From contig CAWEIU010000003.1 of NCBI GenBank assembly GCA_963809245.1, positions 496,001 to 560,000 on the forward strand: a stretch of 64,000 nt of DNA, given 5' to 3'. Shown here in pieces: positions 43,499 to 52,249 of the stretch. Numbering within the stretch: position 1 is the stretch's first letter; every line of letters begins with the position of its first letter. A program made the translations under genes and the position numbers. This DNA comes from Roseiarcus sp963809245 (GTDB lineage Bacteria > Pseudomonadota > Alphaproteobacteria > Rhizobiales > Beijerinckiaceae). The notes below the pieces were generated by a model. That model was given only the letters and a program-made list of their open reading frames with translations. It did no database searches and was not told the DNA's origin.

Positions 43499-44281
43499 AT
43501 GGAACTCGGCGACGTCGCGGCGAGCTTAGGCACGGGCTTCCTCAGCGGCGTCGCCTCCGGCCTGCTCGGCGTCAGCCCGGGCGGCGGGCTGGTCGTGATC
43601 TCGATCCTCCTCCTGGGCGTCGATCAGCGCGTCGCGCAAGGCGTTTCGCTCGTTGCGCAGATCCCTCCGACCAGCCTTTCCGGCGTGAGGCGATATCTGG
43701 AGAAGGGAAACCACGCGCCGCTGCGTTGGCTCGCTCCTTTGACGATCGGCTTCCTTGTCGGCGGCGTCGTCGGAGCGCTCTCGGTGGGAAGCGTTTCGAA
43801 CTCGACCCTGCGCTGGGCCTATGTCGCCTATCTCGCGCTGCTGGATCTGCTGATGATTCTCCGGCCTCCTCATCGACGTTCGCAGGCGACGTCTGGGGAG
43901 CCCGTCGCAACGATTCCGTTCGTCGCCCTGCTCGCCGTCGGCGCGGTCGGCGGACTGTCGTCTGGATTCCTCGGAATCGGCGGCGACCTCGCGATAGCGG
44001 TCGGGCTCAGCGCCGGGCTCAAGGCGCCGCAGCATCAGGCGCAAATGGTCAGCCTCGTTCTTTCGCTCATTCCAACGACCATTCCCGCCGCCTATGTTTA
44101 TTGGCGCGAGGGATGGCTGGCGTCTTGGCCGATCATTGGCGGCGTGATCGTCGGCCTCTGGGCCGGAACGGACGTCGGCGCGCGCATCGCCAACCGGATC
44201 GGCGAGACGGACCTTCGTCGTCTCGCGATTGCTTTCGTCTCCGCAATGACGGTCTACATGGCGTTCAAGGCGGTCGGCTGA
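43499..44281 (+). CDS. TSUP (TauE/SafE) family permease
   Basis: A 260-residue membrane protein with about eight segments in two repeats, each opening with the TSUP glycine motif (SGVASGLLGVSPGGGLVVIS; GLSSGFLGIGGDLAIAVGLS). The family moves sulfite, organosulfonates or other anions out of or into the cell. ATG 43499 has GAGCGGAGC upstream; the frame is open further upstream into the broken tetR gene. The tetR-permease order suggests that the regulator controlled this transporter. Substrate unknown. Confidence 0.88.
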   Translation: MELGDVAASLGTGFLSGVASGLLGVSPGGGLVVISILLLGVDQRVAQGVSLVAQIPPTSLSGVRRYLEKGNHAPLRWLAPLTIGFLVGGVVGALSVGSVSNSTLRWAYVAYLALLDLLMILRPPHRRSQATSGEPVATIPFVALLAVGAVGGLSSGFLGIGGDLAIAVGLSAGLKAPQHQAQMVSLVLSLIPTTIPAAYVYWREGWLASWPIIGGVIVGLWAGTDVGARIANRIGETDLRRLAIAFVSAMTVYMAFKAVG

Positions 44282-44444
44282 TGCGAGGCGATCAGCGTCG
44301 CGATCGCCGGACCGCCGCGGCTCCGCTGTCGGCCGCCGCCACGAGACGGCGAGCGCGCGGTCGAGACCGACAGGCGCACGTCCGTCACCCCGGCGCATTG
44401 ACCCCACAGCGGCGCCCCTCTAGAGACGGCGCGAGGAGCGCGCC

Positions 44445-45071
44445 ATGGCCGTCGTCGTCGCATACGGGGATTCGAACACCTGGGGATACGATCCCGCGAC
44501 CGGGACGCGGTTCGCGCCCGAGGTGCGCTGGACCGGCGTGATGCAGCGCGCGCTCGGCGCCGGCTATCGCGTGATCGAGGAAGGCCTCAACGGCCGCACC
44601 ACCGTTTTCGACGATCCGATCGAGCCCGACCGGCGCGGCGCCGACTATCTTCCGCCCTGCCTGCGCTCTCACGCGCCGCTCGATCTGCTGGTCATCGCGC
44701 TCGGCTGCAACGACATGAAGATGCGCTTTTCCGCCTCGCCGAGCGACATCGCCAACGGCGCCGAGTTTCTGATCCGCCTCGCGCGCGCCGAAACCCTCGG
44801 GCCTGACGGCGCCCCGCCGCGCATCCTGCTGGTCGCGCCGCCGCCGATCCGCAAGCTGACGAATTTCGCCGAGATGTTCCAGGGCGCGGCGGAGAAGTCG
44901 CGCGTTCTCGCGCAGCGCTATCGGGACGTCGCGGAACGCCAAAGGGTCGGCTTCGTCGACGCCGGCGAATTCATCGCGTGCTCCGACCTCGACGGCATTC
45001 ATTTCGAGGCCGAGTCGCACGCCGTGCTCGGCCAGGCGATGGCCGAGGCGGCGCGGATGGTGCTCGCCTGA
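44445..45071 (+). CDS. SGNH/GDSL-family hydrolase
   Basis: A 208-residue esterase-fold protein. Blocks I, II, III and V of the SGNH family are visible: Y-G-D-S-N-T-W-G with the nucleophile serine, G-L-N-G-R-T-T, G-C-N-D-M-K, and D-G-I-H-F-E-A-E-S-H with the catalytic Asp and His. There is no signal peptide, so it acts in the cytoplasm. It resembles the arylesterase and acyl-ester hydrolase group active on small esters. ATG 44445 has GCGCGAGGAGC upstream. Confidence 0.9.
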   Translation: MAVVVAYGDSNTWGYDPATGTRFAPEVRWTGVMQRALGAGYRVIEEGLNGRTTVFDDPIEPDRRGADYLPPCLRSHAPLDLLVIALGCNDMKMRFSASPSDIANGAEFLIRLARAETLGPDGAPPRILLVAPPPIRKLTNFAEMFQGAAEKSRVLAQRYRDVAERQRVGFVDAGEFIACSDLDGIHFEAESHAVLGQAMAEAARMVLA

Positions 45072-45111
45072 GGCGACAGAACGCCGGAGGCGGCCGGAGC
45101 CGGCGTAGACC

Positions 45112-46503
45112 ATGACGAAATTGAAACGCCCTGCAACGGCCGCATCGCGCGGCTGGCTCCTACGCGAGATCGTCGCCACGCTGACGCTCAGCGCGCCGAT
45201 CGTCGCCACAAACGTCGCCGTCAACTTCATGTCGACCACGGATGTGATGTTTCTCGGTCGCCTGTCGCCCGACGCCCTTGCCGCCGGCGCGCTCGGCCAG
45301 AACCTCTACATGCCGATCTTCCTTTTCTGCGTCGGCGTGATCGGCGCGGTCGCGCCCATCGCGGCGAGCCTCGTCGGCTCGGACGCCAGCGATAGGCGAG
45401 GGCTGCGTCGCGCCTTTCACCAGGCGGCGCTCAGCACGTTCGCGCTCGCTCTGCCCGTCTGGGCTGTGCTCTGGAACGCGGCGGCGATCCTGCGGACGAT
45501 CGGCGAGCCGCCTGACCTCGCCGAGGGCGTCGGCGCCTATATGCACGGGCTGCAATGGGCGCTGGCGCCGGCGCTGCTCTATTTCGGCGCCCGCTCCGTA
45601 TTCGCGGCTCTGAACCGGACCGCGCCAATCCTCATCGCCGGCCTGATTGCGGTCGGCTTCAACGCGCTCGCCAATTACGCGCTGGTCTTCGGCCACTTCG
45701 GGGCGCCGAAATGGGGCTTGTTCGGATCGGGCATCGCGACCACGCTTTCCCAATCGCTGATGCTGCTCATCTTGGCGGCCTATTCCGCTCTCGATCCGCA
45801 TTTGCGCCCCTACCGGCTATTCGCAGAACTTCCTCTCTTCGATCGGCGCGCCTTCGCGCAATTGTGGCGGCTCGGCTTTCCGATCGGCGCGACGATCGGG
45901 GCGGAGGTCTCGATCTTCGCCGGGGCGGGGCTCGCGATGGGTTTGATCGGATCGAGCCCGCTCGAAGCGCACGCCATCGTGCTGCAGATCGCCTCGATGG
46001 CGTTCATGATTCCGCTCGGCCTCGGTCAAGCGGCGAGCGTGCGCGTGGCGCACGCTTTCGGTGCGCGCGATCTGCTCGGCGTCTCGCGCGCCGGCTGGGT
46101 CGCCTTTCATGTCACCATCGCTTATGTCGCGCTGTCCGCTTCGACGATGCTCGCCTTTCCCCGACTGCTGGTTGCGCCGTTCCTCTCGTCCGACGCGCCT
46201 GGCGCCGCCGAGATCGTGCCGCTGGCGCTCGCGTTTCTGCGCGTCGCGGCGCTCTTCCAGCTCTTCGACGGCGCGCAGGCGACGCTCGCCAACATGCTGC
46301 GCGGCGTCCACGATTCGCGCTGGCCGATGATGATGGCGCTCCTTGGCTATTGGGCGATCGGGGCGCCGATCGGACTCGCGCTCGCCTTCCTGACGCCGCT
46401 GCGAGGGCTTGGCCTTTGGATCGGCCTCGCCTGCGGCCTCGCCGCGGTGTCGCTGCAATTGCTGTGGCGCTGGCGGCGCAAGGAACGAGGCGGCTTCGCT
46501 TGA
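45112..46503 (+). CDS. MATE-family efflux transporter
   Basis: A 463-residue integral membrane protein with about twelve segments in two six-helix halves. Family blocks include NFMSTTDVMFLGRLSPDALA, the A-P-I-A-A-S-L-V-G segment, FGSGIATTLSQSLMLLILAA and IPLGLGQAASVRVAHAFGAR. It resembles the NorM group that exports cationic drugs in exchange for Na+ or H+. ATG 45112 follows GAGCCGGCGTAGACC; the gene is 40 bp from the SGNH hydrolase in the same direction. Substrate cannot be assigned. Confidence 0.93.
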   Translation: MTKLKRPATAASRGWLLREIVATLTLSAPIVATNVAVNFMSTTDVMFLGRLSPDALAAGALGQNLYMPIFLFCVGVIGAVAPIAASLVGSDASDRRGLRRAFHQAALSTFALALPVWAVLWNAAAILRTIGEPPDLAEGVGAYMHGLQWALAPALLYFGARSVFAALNRTAPILIAGLIAVGFNALANYALVFGHFGAPKWGLFGSGIATTLSQSLMLLILAAYSALDPHLRPYRLFAELPLFDRRAFAQLWRLGFPIGATIGAEVSIFAGAGLAMGLIGSSPLEAHAIVLQIASMAFMIPLGLGQAASVRVAHAFGARDLLGVSRAGWVAFHVTIAYVALSASTMLAFPRLLVAPFLSSDAPGAAEIVPLALAFLRVAALFQLFDGAQATLANMLRGVHDSRWPMMMALLGYWAIGAPIGLALAFLTPLRGLGLWIGLACGLAAVSLQLLWRWRRKERGGFA

Positions 46504-46581
46504 GCTCGGCGCGTTGACGCCGCCGAGTTGCGCGCCTTATGGCATTTTTGGCGGCGCCAAGTCCGCGAACAGGGGGAAGCC

Positions 46582-47565
46582 ATGACTGTTGAAGCAACGC
46601 CGCTGATCATCGATGTCGACACCGGCATCGACGACGCCTTCGGCCTTCTCTACGCCTGCGCCTCTCCGCGCGCCCGGCTGATCGGCGTTTCGACCGTCGC
46701 CGGCAATGTCGATCTGAGGCGCGCGACGCGCAACACGCGCGCGGTGCTTGCGCTGGCGGGGCGCGCCGACGTGCCCGTGTGGCCCGGCTGCGCGGCGCCG
46801 ATCGTAAGCGCGCCGGCTGACGCGAGCATCGTACATGGCGTGAGCGGCCTCGGTCATGCGATGCTGCCGGAGCCGCCGCGCGACGACGACGCTCTGAACG
46901 CGATCGACCGCATCATCGCCGAGGCGCATGCGCTGAAAGGCGAACTCGTGCTGGTCGCCACCGGCCCGCTCACAAACATTGCGGCGGCGTTGCTGCGCGA
47001 GCCGGCGCTGCCGCGGCTCGTCAAGCGGCTCGTCCTGATGGGGGGCGCCTTCCGGCAGGGCGGCAACGTCACGCCGGCGGCCGAATTCAACATCTGGCAC
47101 GACCCGGAAGCGGCGCGCGCGACGTTTCGCGCCTTCGCCGGCGCGGGCGCGGCGCCGCTCGTCGCCGTCGGGCTCGACGTCACGCACCAGACCCAGCTCA
47201 TGCCGGAGGATCTCGCCGCTCTCGCGGAGCGTTGCGCCTCTCTGCCGCGCGGGCCGGAACTGACGCGCTTCCTCGACGACGCCGCGCGCTTTTACTTCGA
47301 TCTGATGCTGGAATGGCGCGGCAAGCGCATGTTCATCATGCACGATCCGCTCGCGATCGCCGCCGCGATCGATCCTTCGTTGATCACGACGGAAAGGGTC
47401 GCCGTCGACATCGAAACGGCGGGCGAACTCACCCGCGGCATGACCGTCGCCGATTGGCGCGGCGTCTGGAAGCGCAAGCCCGGCGCCGACGTCGCCGTCG
47501 CGGTCGAGGCCAAGCGATTCATCGCGGAATTTCTTGATGCGATGGAGCGGCTGGCGCGGGGATGA
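46582..47565 (+). CDS. Nucleoside hydrolase
   Basis: A 327-residue protein of the inosine-uridine-preferring nucleoside hydrolase family. The calcium-binding N-terminal block is clear (PLIIDVDTGIDDAFGLLYA), followed by G-V-S-T-V-A-G-N-V, V-A-T-G-P-L-T-N-I and the M-G-G-A-F-R-Q-G-G-N-V block. The histidine region is F-I-M-H-D-P-L-A-I-A-A. It splits nucleosides to base and ribose in the cytoplasm. ATG 46582 has AGGGGGAAGCC upstream, which is better than the further upstream ATG. The D-lyxose isomerase gene converges beyond the repeat downstream. Confidence 0.92.
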   Translation: MTVEATPLIIDVDTGIDDAFGLLYACASPRARLIGVSTVAGNVDLRRATRNTRAVLALAGRADVPVWPGCAAPIVSAPADASIVHGVSGLGHAMLPEPPRDDDALNAIDRIIAEAHALKGELVLVATGPLTNIAAALLREPALPRLVKRLVLMGGAFRQGGNVTPAAEFNIWHDPEAARATFRAFAGAGAAPLVAVGLDVTHQTQLMPEDLAALAERCASLPRGPELTRFLDDAARFYFDLMLEWRGKRMFIMHDPLAIAAAIDPSLITTERVAVDIETAGELTRGMTVADWRGVWKRKPGADVAVAVEAKRFIAEFLDAMERLARG

Positions 47566-47590
47566 ACTCTCGCTCTAGCGTCGTTGGACG

Positions 47591-47725
47591 CCCTCATCCG
47601 GCGCTTCGCGCCACCTTCCCAAGGCGAATGCGCAGCATTCGCCCGCTCCCGCAAGCGGGAGAAGGGATTGGACGGCGCCGCAAAGCCCCTCTCCCGCTCG
47701 CGGGAGAGGGGTTGGGGTGAGGGCA
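47591..47725. repeat. Palindromic repeat, CTCATCCGGC/GGGAGA family, intergenic copy
   Basis: Contains CCCTCATCCGGCGCTTCGCG, CCACCTTCCC, then CTCCCGCAAGCGGGAGAAGG and a second hairpin CCTCTCCCGCTCGCGGGAGA followed by GGGGTTGGGGTGAGGG. The same modules, in reverse orientation, occur inside the dnaE2 gene at 63047-63178. It is a mobile-looking palindromic unit located between the nucleoside hydrolase and lyxose isomerase genes. Confidence 0.85.
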
Positions 47726-47752
47726 GTTCCACTGGGCGACAAAAGTTTCCCT

Positions 47753-48444
47753 TCACCCCATCTGCCCGACGAGCCGCTCGTAATCGCGAACGGTCACATA
47801 ACGCCTGGGCCCGTCTTCCTCGATCGGCGCGGCGGGAGGCGGCGCCGGCAGGAAGTAATTGTCGCTCGCGTCGTCGTTGACGAGCGACACCTCGCCGGCG
47901 AGCACGGCGCCGCCCTCGGCCCAGAACGAATGCGCGACGAAAGGCTCGAGCGTGACGCTCTCGCCGGGTTCGAGCACGACGCGGTCGCCGGGGTTGAGTT
48001 CGAGCGTCTCGACGTCCTTGATGACGCGGAAGCGCTCCTTGAGCGGCGCGCCGGCGCGATCGACCTTGAACAGTTCGACGACGAAGCGAGCCCCGCCGCG
48101 GTTCACGATGTCCTCGGTCTTGACGATATGATAGTGATGCGGCGTGCGCTGGCCGTCTTCCGCCATCAGCGCTTTTTCCGCGTAGAGGCGGCCGCGCCCG
48201 GCGCCAATTGGCGCCAGTCGCCCATGCGCAGAGTGAAGACGCCGAGCCCCTCCGCAGCGAAGGCGCCGGGCCTGAATTCGACGATGTTCCAGCCGAGGCT
48301 CGCTTGCGTAATGCGCCGCGCCGCCTCGGGAGCGGCGCGGTAGTTCTCTTCGCTCCACCAGGCGAACGGCGGGAGCCGAACGCCGTAGCGCTCGCAGAGC
48401 GCCGCCATCGCCTCGATCCGAGCGTCGATGAACGAGCGCTTCAT
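47753..48444 (-). pseudogene. D-lyxose isomerase family protein, interrupted by one single-base deletion
   Basis: About 230 residues when one base missing near 48186 is restored. The N-terminal part is MKRSFIDARIEAMAALCERY, then PFAWWSEENYRAAPEAARRI; after the break comes Y-A-E-K-A-L-M-A-E-D-G-Q-R-T-P-H-H-Y-H and the cupin strands NPGDRVVLEPGESVTLEPF and H-S-F-W-A-E-G-G. The paired histidines and E in HHYHIVKTEDI and the last histidine fit the metal site of D-lyxose isomerases, which interconvert D-lyxose and D-xylulose (or mannose and fructose). The protein is otherwise complete, so an assembly error is plausible. Confidence 0.85.
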
Positions 48445-48455
48445 GAGCTTCCTTG

Positions 48456-48998
48456 TCAGTCTTTGTCTTTCGCCGCCTTGGCGCGTTCGACGCCCTCGAT
48501 GACGATCTTGCGCGCCTCCTCCGCGTCGCCCCAGCGCACGATCTTCACCCATTTGTTGGGTTCGAGATCCTTGTAGTGGGCGAAGAAGTGTTCGATCTGC
48601 TGGATCGTGATCTCCGGCAGATCGGTGTAATTGGCGACGCGCGCATAGCGCTGCGTGAGCTTGTCGGAGGGAACGGCCAGCAGCTTTTCGTCGCCGCCCG
48701 CCTCGTCCTCCATGAACAGCACGCCGACGATCTTGCAGCTCATCACCGCGCCGGGAATGATCGCGCGTGTGTTGGCGACGATCACGTCGCAAGGATCGCC
48801 GTCGTCGGACAACGTGTGGGGGATGAAGCCGTAATTGCCGGGATAGCGCATCGAGGTGTAAAGGAAGCGATCGACCGTCAGAGCGCCGCTCGCCTTGTCC
48901 ATCTCGTATTTGATCGGCTCGCCGCCGATCGGCACTTCGATCACGACATTGACGTCATTCGGCGCGTTCTTGCCGATCGTGATCGAATCCAAATTCAC
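48456..48998 (-). CDS. ppa: Inorganic pyrophosphatase
   Basis: A 180-residue class I soluble pyrophosphatase. The blocks VVIEVPIGGEPIKYEMDK, M-R-Y-P-G-N-Y-G-F-I-P-H-T and the metal site D-D-G-D-P-C-D-V-I-V are intact. It hydrolyses pyrophosphate from biosynthetic reactions and drives them forward. It stands 11 bp from the start of the D-lyxose isomerase gene in the same direction. The end K-A-A-K-D-K-D is a short lysine-rich tail. Confidence 0.97.
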   Translation of the reverse strand: MNLDSITIGKNAPNDVNVVIEVPIGGEPIKYEMDKASGALTVDRFLYTSMRYPGNYGFIPHTLSDDGDPCDVIVANTRAIIPGAVMSCKIVGVLFMEDEAGGDEKLLAVPSDKLTQRYARVANYTDLPEITIQQIEHFFAHYKDLEPNKWVKIVRWGDAEEARKIVIEGVERAKAAKDKD

Positions 48999-49071
48999 GT
49001 GTTTGCTCCGAGACCAAAAATAACGAAAATACGGGTGCTGCCCGCTGCATCGTCATACCCGGAACGACGGC

Positions 49072-49578
49072 TCAATCAAAGGCGAAAGCGACGCGCTCGC
49101 GGGTCTCAGCCCCGAACTGCTCGGGCGCACGGCGGACGATTCTGCCGCCGAGCCGGCGATAAAATCCCAAGGCGCGCTCATTGTCGGCGAGCGCCCATAC
49201 GACGAAAGACGAAAAGCCATGCGCCGCCAGATCGCGCTGGGCCGCCTCGAATATGCGCCGGCCCAGCCCCAAGCCCTGATACTCGGGCGCGAGATAGAGC
49301 TCGAAAATCTCGCCGTCCAAATTGAGCGAGGGCATCCGGTTGCGCCCGTAGCTGGAATAACCCGCAACTTTGTCGGCGAAATCGAGAACGATCAGACGCG
49401 TGCCGCCGGCGATGGCGCGCCGCCACCAAACGGGGCCGCGCCGCATGATCATACGTTCCAACTCGCGACCCGGAATCACGCCGCGGTAGGCGTCTCGCCA
49501 TGCCGCGTCGTGCACGCGGGCGATCTCGGCCTCATCGCCGAAACGCGCTGTGCGAATGGATATGACCGTCTCGACCAT
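49072..49578 (-). CDS. GNAT-family N-acetyltransferase
   Basis: A 168-residue single-domain acetyltransferase. The acetyl-CoA site Q-G-L-G-L-G-R-R-I-F (motif A) is preceded by EIFELYLAPEY, and motif B (A-L-A-D-N-E-R-A-L-G-F-Y-R-R-L-G-G) follows, as in the Rim-like/amine-acetylating group. It acetylates an amine or protein N-terminus; the acceptor is unknown. It is divergent from the DUF3108 gene downstream. Confidence 0.9.
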   Translation of the reverse strand: MVETVISIRTARFGDEAEIARVHDAAWRDAYRGVIPGRELERMIMRRGPVWWRRAIAGGTRLIVLDFADKVAGYSSYGRNRMPSLNLDGEIFELYLAPEYQGLGLGRRIFEAAQRDLAAHGFSSFVVWALADNERALGFYRRLGGRIVRRAPEQFGAETRERVAFAFD

Positions 49579-49743
49579 GACCGGAGGTTACGTCCGCCCG
49601 CGCTCCGGCTGCAAGTCCTTGACACCGGGCGGCCGAACATTTTTGCGTTGATGTCGGGAAAAGTCATTAAGAGATCGGGCGCCATTTTGTTGGCGGGATC
49701 CGGCATAAACGATGCTGATTCGATTTGCGGCGGGAGAGGAGTG

Positions 49744-50559
49744 ATGTCGTTGCGGCGATCCGCGGCGCGCGCGGCGCGCGGCTTTGCTTTGGGCGCGCTC
49801 GTCGCCTCGCAGGCGGCTTTCGGCGCACATGCCGAGATGCTGCGGGCGACCTACAACGTCTCTCTGATTGGGCTGCCGATCGGGGTCGCCAGAGTCGACG
49901 CGACGCTGACGCCGAACAGCTACAACATCGCCGCGACGGCGAAGCTGTCCGGCGTTGCGAGCCTCATCTCACGCTCGCGCGGCGCCTCGACCGGCCAGGG
50001 GTCCATCGTCGGCAATCGCATCGTGCCCGCAAGCTTCGCGACCACGGCGCAGAATGCGTCGATGACACGCACCATCCGCATGTCGCTCGCCGACAATGCG
50101 GTGACCGGCGTCGACATTTCGCCCCCCTTCGAGGACAAGCCGGACCGCGTTCCTCTCTCCGACAAGGACATGCGCGGCATCGTCGATCCCGTCGGCGCCT
50201 TCGTGATCCCCGCGCCGCCGAAAGGGCCGATCGTCGGGCCGGCGGCCTGCGACCGCACGATTCCGGTGTTCGACGGCTACACCCGGTTTGACGTCACGCT
50301 CGCCTATGTCGGCCAGCGCGAAGTTTCCGCCAAGGGCTACAGCGGACCCGTTGCGGTCTGCTCGGCGCGCTACGTTCCGATCGCCGGCCATCGACGCGAC
50401 CGCCCGGCCACGAAGTTCATGGCGGAAAACAAGGATCTCGAGGTCTGGCTGGCGCCGATCGACGGAACGCGCCTGCTCATGCCGTTCCGCGTTTCGGTGC
50501 GCACGATGATCGGCACCACGGTGATCGAGGCCTCGGAGTTCGACGTCGCCGCGAAGTGA
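49744..50559 (+). CDS. DUF3108 exported protein
   Basis: A 271-residue periplasmic protein. A signal peptide (AARGFALGALVASQAAFGAH then A) leads into LRATYNVSLIGLPIGVARVD and a beta-rich domain of the DUF3108 family, with G-K-G-Y-S-G-P-V-A-V-C-like blocks and W-L-A-P-I-D-G-T-R-L-L-M-P near the end. Two cysteines (residues near P-A-A-C-D-R and V-A-V-C-S) could pair. Function of the family is unknown. GTG 49741 is directly before ATG 49744, which follows GGGAGAGGA. It stands alone. Confidence 0.88.
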   Translation: MSLRRSAARAARGFALGALVASQAAFGAHAEMLRATYNVSLIGLPIGVARVDATLTPNSYNIAATAKLSGVASLISRSRGASTGQGSIVGNRIVPASFATTAQNASMTRTIRMSLADNAVTGVDISPPFEDKPDRVPLSDKDMRGIVDPVGAFVIPAPPKGPIVGPAACDRTIPVFDGYTRFDVTLAYVGQREVSAKGYSGPVAVCSARYVPIAGHRRDRPATKFMAENKDLEVWLAPIDGTRLLMPFRVSVRTMIGTTVIEASEFDVAAK

Positions 50560-50568
50560 TGGCCGCGA

Positions 50569-51012
50569 TCAATTGAACTCTTCGGGCGCGAACGGCATCG
50601 GCATCACGTCGACGCCCTCTTCGAGCAGCGCCTTGACCTCGTCTTGCTTGGCGTGGCCGCGGATCGCGCGCTCCGGCGCCTCGCCGGCGTGAATGGCGCG
50701 AGCGACCTCGGGAAACTTCGCTCCGACATCGTCGGTGTTGGCCTCGATCTCCCGCCGCAAGGCGCGCATCGTTTCGCGAAGCGCACGCTGCCGCTCGTCG
50801 ATCAGCGGCGCAGGCGCGCTCGCCGCGTCGGGCTTGCCGGATTGCGGTCGCGAGACGACCGCTGGCGCCATGACCGCCTTGCCGACCTGCGTCGAACCGC
50901 ATTCCGGGCAGGCGATCAGCCCCCGCTTGGCCTGCTTGTCGTAAGCAGGACCGTCAGGAAACCAGCTCTCGAATTCATGGCCCTTGTCGCAGGCCAGTGC
51001 GAATTTAATCAT
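50569..51012 (-). CDS. DUF1178 family protein
   Basis: A 147-residue protein with a zinc-ribbon-like N-terminus: ALACDKGHEFESWFPDG and then I-A-C-P-E-C-G-S-T, the C-P-x-C half of the metal site. The central part is a flexible alanine/proline stretch, and the rest is helical (ALRETMRALRREIEANTDDV; GEAPERAIRGHAKQDEVKAL). The family is common in alphaproteobacteria and has no known function. It is next to glutaredoxin (three bases apart), so the two probably form one transcript. Confidence 0.92.
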   Translation of the reverse strand: MIKFALACDKGHEFESWFPDGPAYDKQAKRGLIACPECGSTQVGKAVMAPAVVSRPQSGKPDAASAPAPLIDERQRALRETMRALRREIEANTDDVGAKFPEVARAIHAGEAPERAIRGHAKQDEVKALLEEGVDVMPMPFAPEEFN

Positions 51013-51015
51013 CGT

Positions 51016-51273
51016 TCATCCAGCGAGCAGCGTGTCGAGCCGCCCCGCGCTCTCGAGTTCGTGAAGATCGTCGCAGCCGCCGACATGGCGATCGCCGATG
51101 AAGATTTGCGGCACGGTCGAACACCCGCCCGCCTTGGCCGCCATCGCGGCCTGACCGGCACGGTCGCCGTCGACGCTAATCTCGTCGAACTCCGCCCCTT
51201 TGCGCTGCAAGAGAGCCTTGGCCGCGTGGCAGTAAGGACAACTCGACTTGGTGTAAATCACAATCGGCGGCAC
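51016..51273 (-). CDS. grxC: Glutaredoxin 3
   Basis: An 85-residue dithiol glutaredoxin with C-P-Y-C active site (IYTKSSCPYCHAAKALLQRK), the cis-proline V-P-Q-I-F-I-G and the GSH-binding G-G-C-D-D-L block. It reduces protein disulfides and ribonucleotide reductase with glutathione. GTG 51273 is preferred: GAGGAG is eight bases before it and the length is that of GrxC, whereas ATG 51312 adds 13 residues. Upstream of the DUF1178 gene in the same direction. Confidence 0.94.
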   Translation of the reverse strand: MPPIVIYTKSSCPYCHAAKALLQRKGAEFDEISVDGDRAGQAAMAAKAGGCSTVPQIFIGDRHVGGCDDLHELESAGRLDTLLAG

Positions 51274-51339
51274 GCAGGGCTCCTCGTCTTGGGGCGTGAA
51301 ACGCCCGGTCATTCAGTCATGTACCTAATATATGGCCCG

Positions 51340-52135
51340 TCATGATCCGGTCACAACCCGCGCGAACACGAGCAGGTCGACATCGCTCGCCCCGCCCCGC
51401 AGCAGAGCGCGCGACGCGGCGTTGGCGGTCGCGCCCGAGGTCAGCACGTCGTCGACGAGGACGATGCGCCGGCCCTTGATCGGCGCGCCGGGCGCGACGC
51501 GGAAGGCGCCCTGGACGTTGCGCGCCCGCTGTTCCCGGCTGAGGCCGACCTGGCTGCGCGTCGCCTTCACGCGCAGCAGCCATTGCGGCTCGAACGGCTT
51601 GCCGCTCGCCTGGGCGACCGCCCCCGCCAGCGCCGCGGCTTGGTTGAACCGGCGCGTCCAAAGGCGCATCGCGTGCAGCGGCGTCGGCACGATCGCGTCC
51701 GCGTCGGCCAGCAGATCGGCGCCGGCGCGCGCCATCCAGGCGGCGAGAGGGGCGGCGAGTTCCCCTCGGTCGGAATATTTGAGCCGATGGACGAGTTCTA
51801 CGTGCTGGGCCGTCCTCGAACCGCACGACGGCGCGCGCGCGGCGGAAGACCGGCGGATCGGCGATGGCCTGCGCCGACAGCAGCCCCTCGCCGAGGTCCT
51901 GCTCGAAGGGCGTGCCGAGGCGCTCGCAAAACGGCCGCTCGATGAAGCGCATCGCCCGCCAGCAGGCCGCGCAAAGCGCGCGCGCCTCGCCCGTCGCGGC
52001 GGCGCAGGCAAGGCAGGTGGGCGGATAGAGCGTGTCGAGGCCGAGGCGGCCGAGACCGGCCAAGAGGCCGTTCAGCCGCCTGCGCCAGCCCGGCGACTGG
52101 CCAGACCCCGCTTCGCCAGTAAAAGGGATGCTCAT
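51340..52135 (-). pseudogene. comF: ComF-family protein, interrupted by one single-base insertion
   Basis: About 264 residues when one extra base at 51799 is removed. The N-terminal part contains a C4 zinc finger (YPPTCLACAAATGEARALCA then A-C) and runs to FEDGPAR; the other frame continues E-L-V-H-R-L-K-Y-S-D-R-G. The C-terminal part is a phosphoribosyltransferase fold with the PRPP motif GRRIVLVDDVLTSGAT and the T-R-R-F-N-Q-A block. ComF proteins take part in DNA uptake or repair in competent bacteria, and similar genes occur in many non-competent species. The gene is intact apart from the indel. ATG 52135 (MSIPFTGEAGSGQSPG) is tentative. Confidence 0.88.
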
Positions 52136-52249
52136 GAAGGGACTTAAAGCAGGATTTGGGCCGCTGGGAAATGGCGATCGCATCGTCGTCCTCAATAGCG
52201 GGCCCAGCGCGCCAAAAGGCGGTATAAGCGCGCCGTTGAGCGAGGCGAG

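Noticed and set aside
43436..44281. TetR-TSUP fusion protein
   Set aside because: The joined frame is due to a missing stop after a triple-frameshifted tetR. The permease has its own ATG and ribosome site at 43499.
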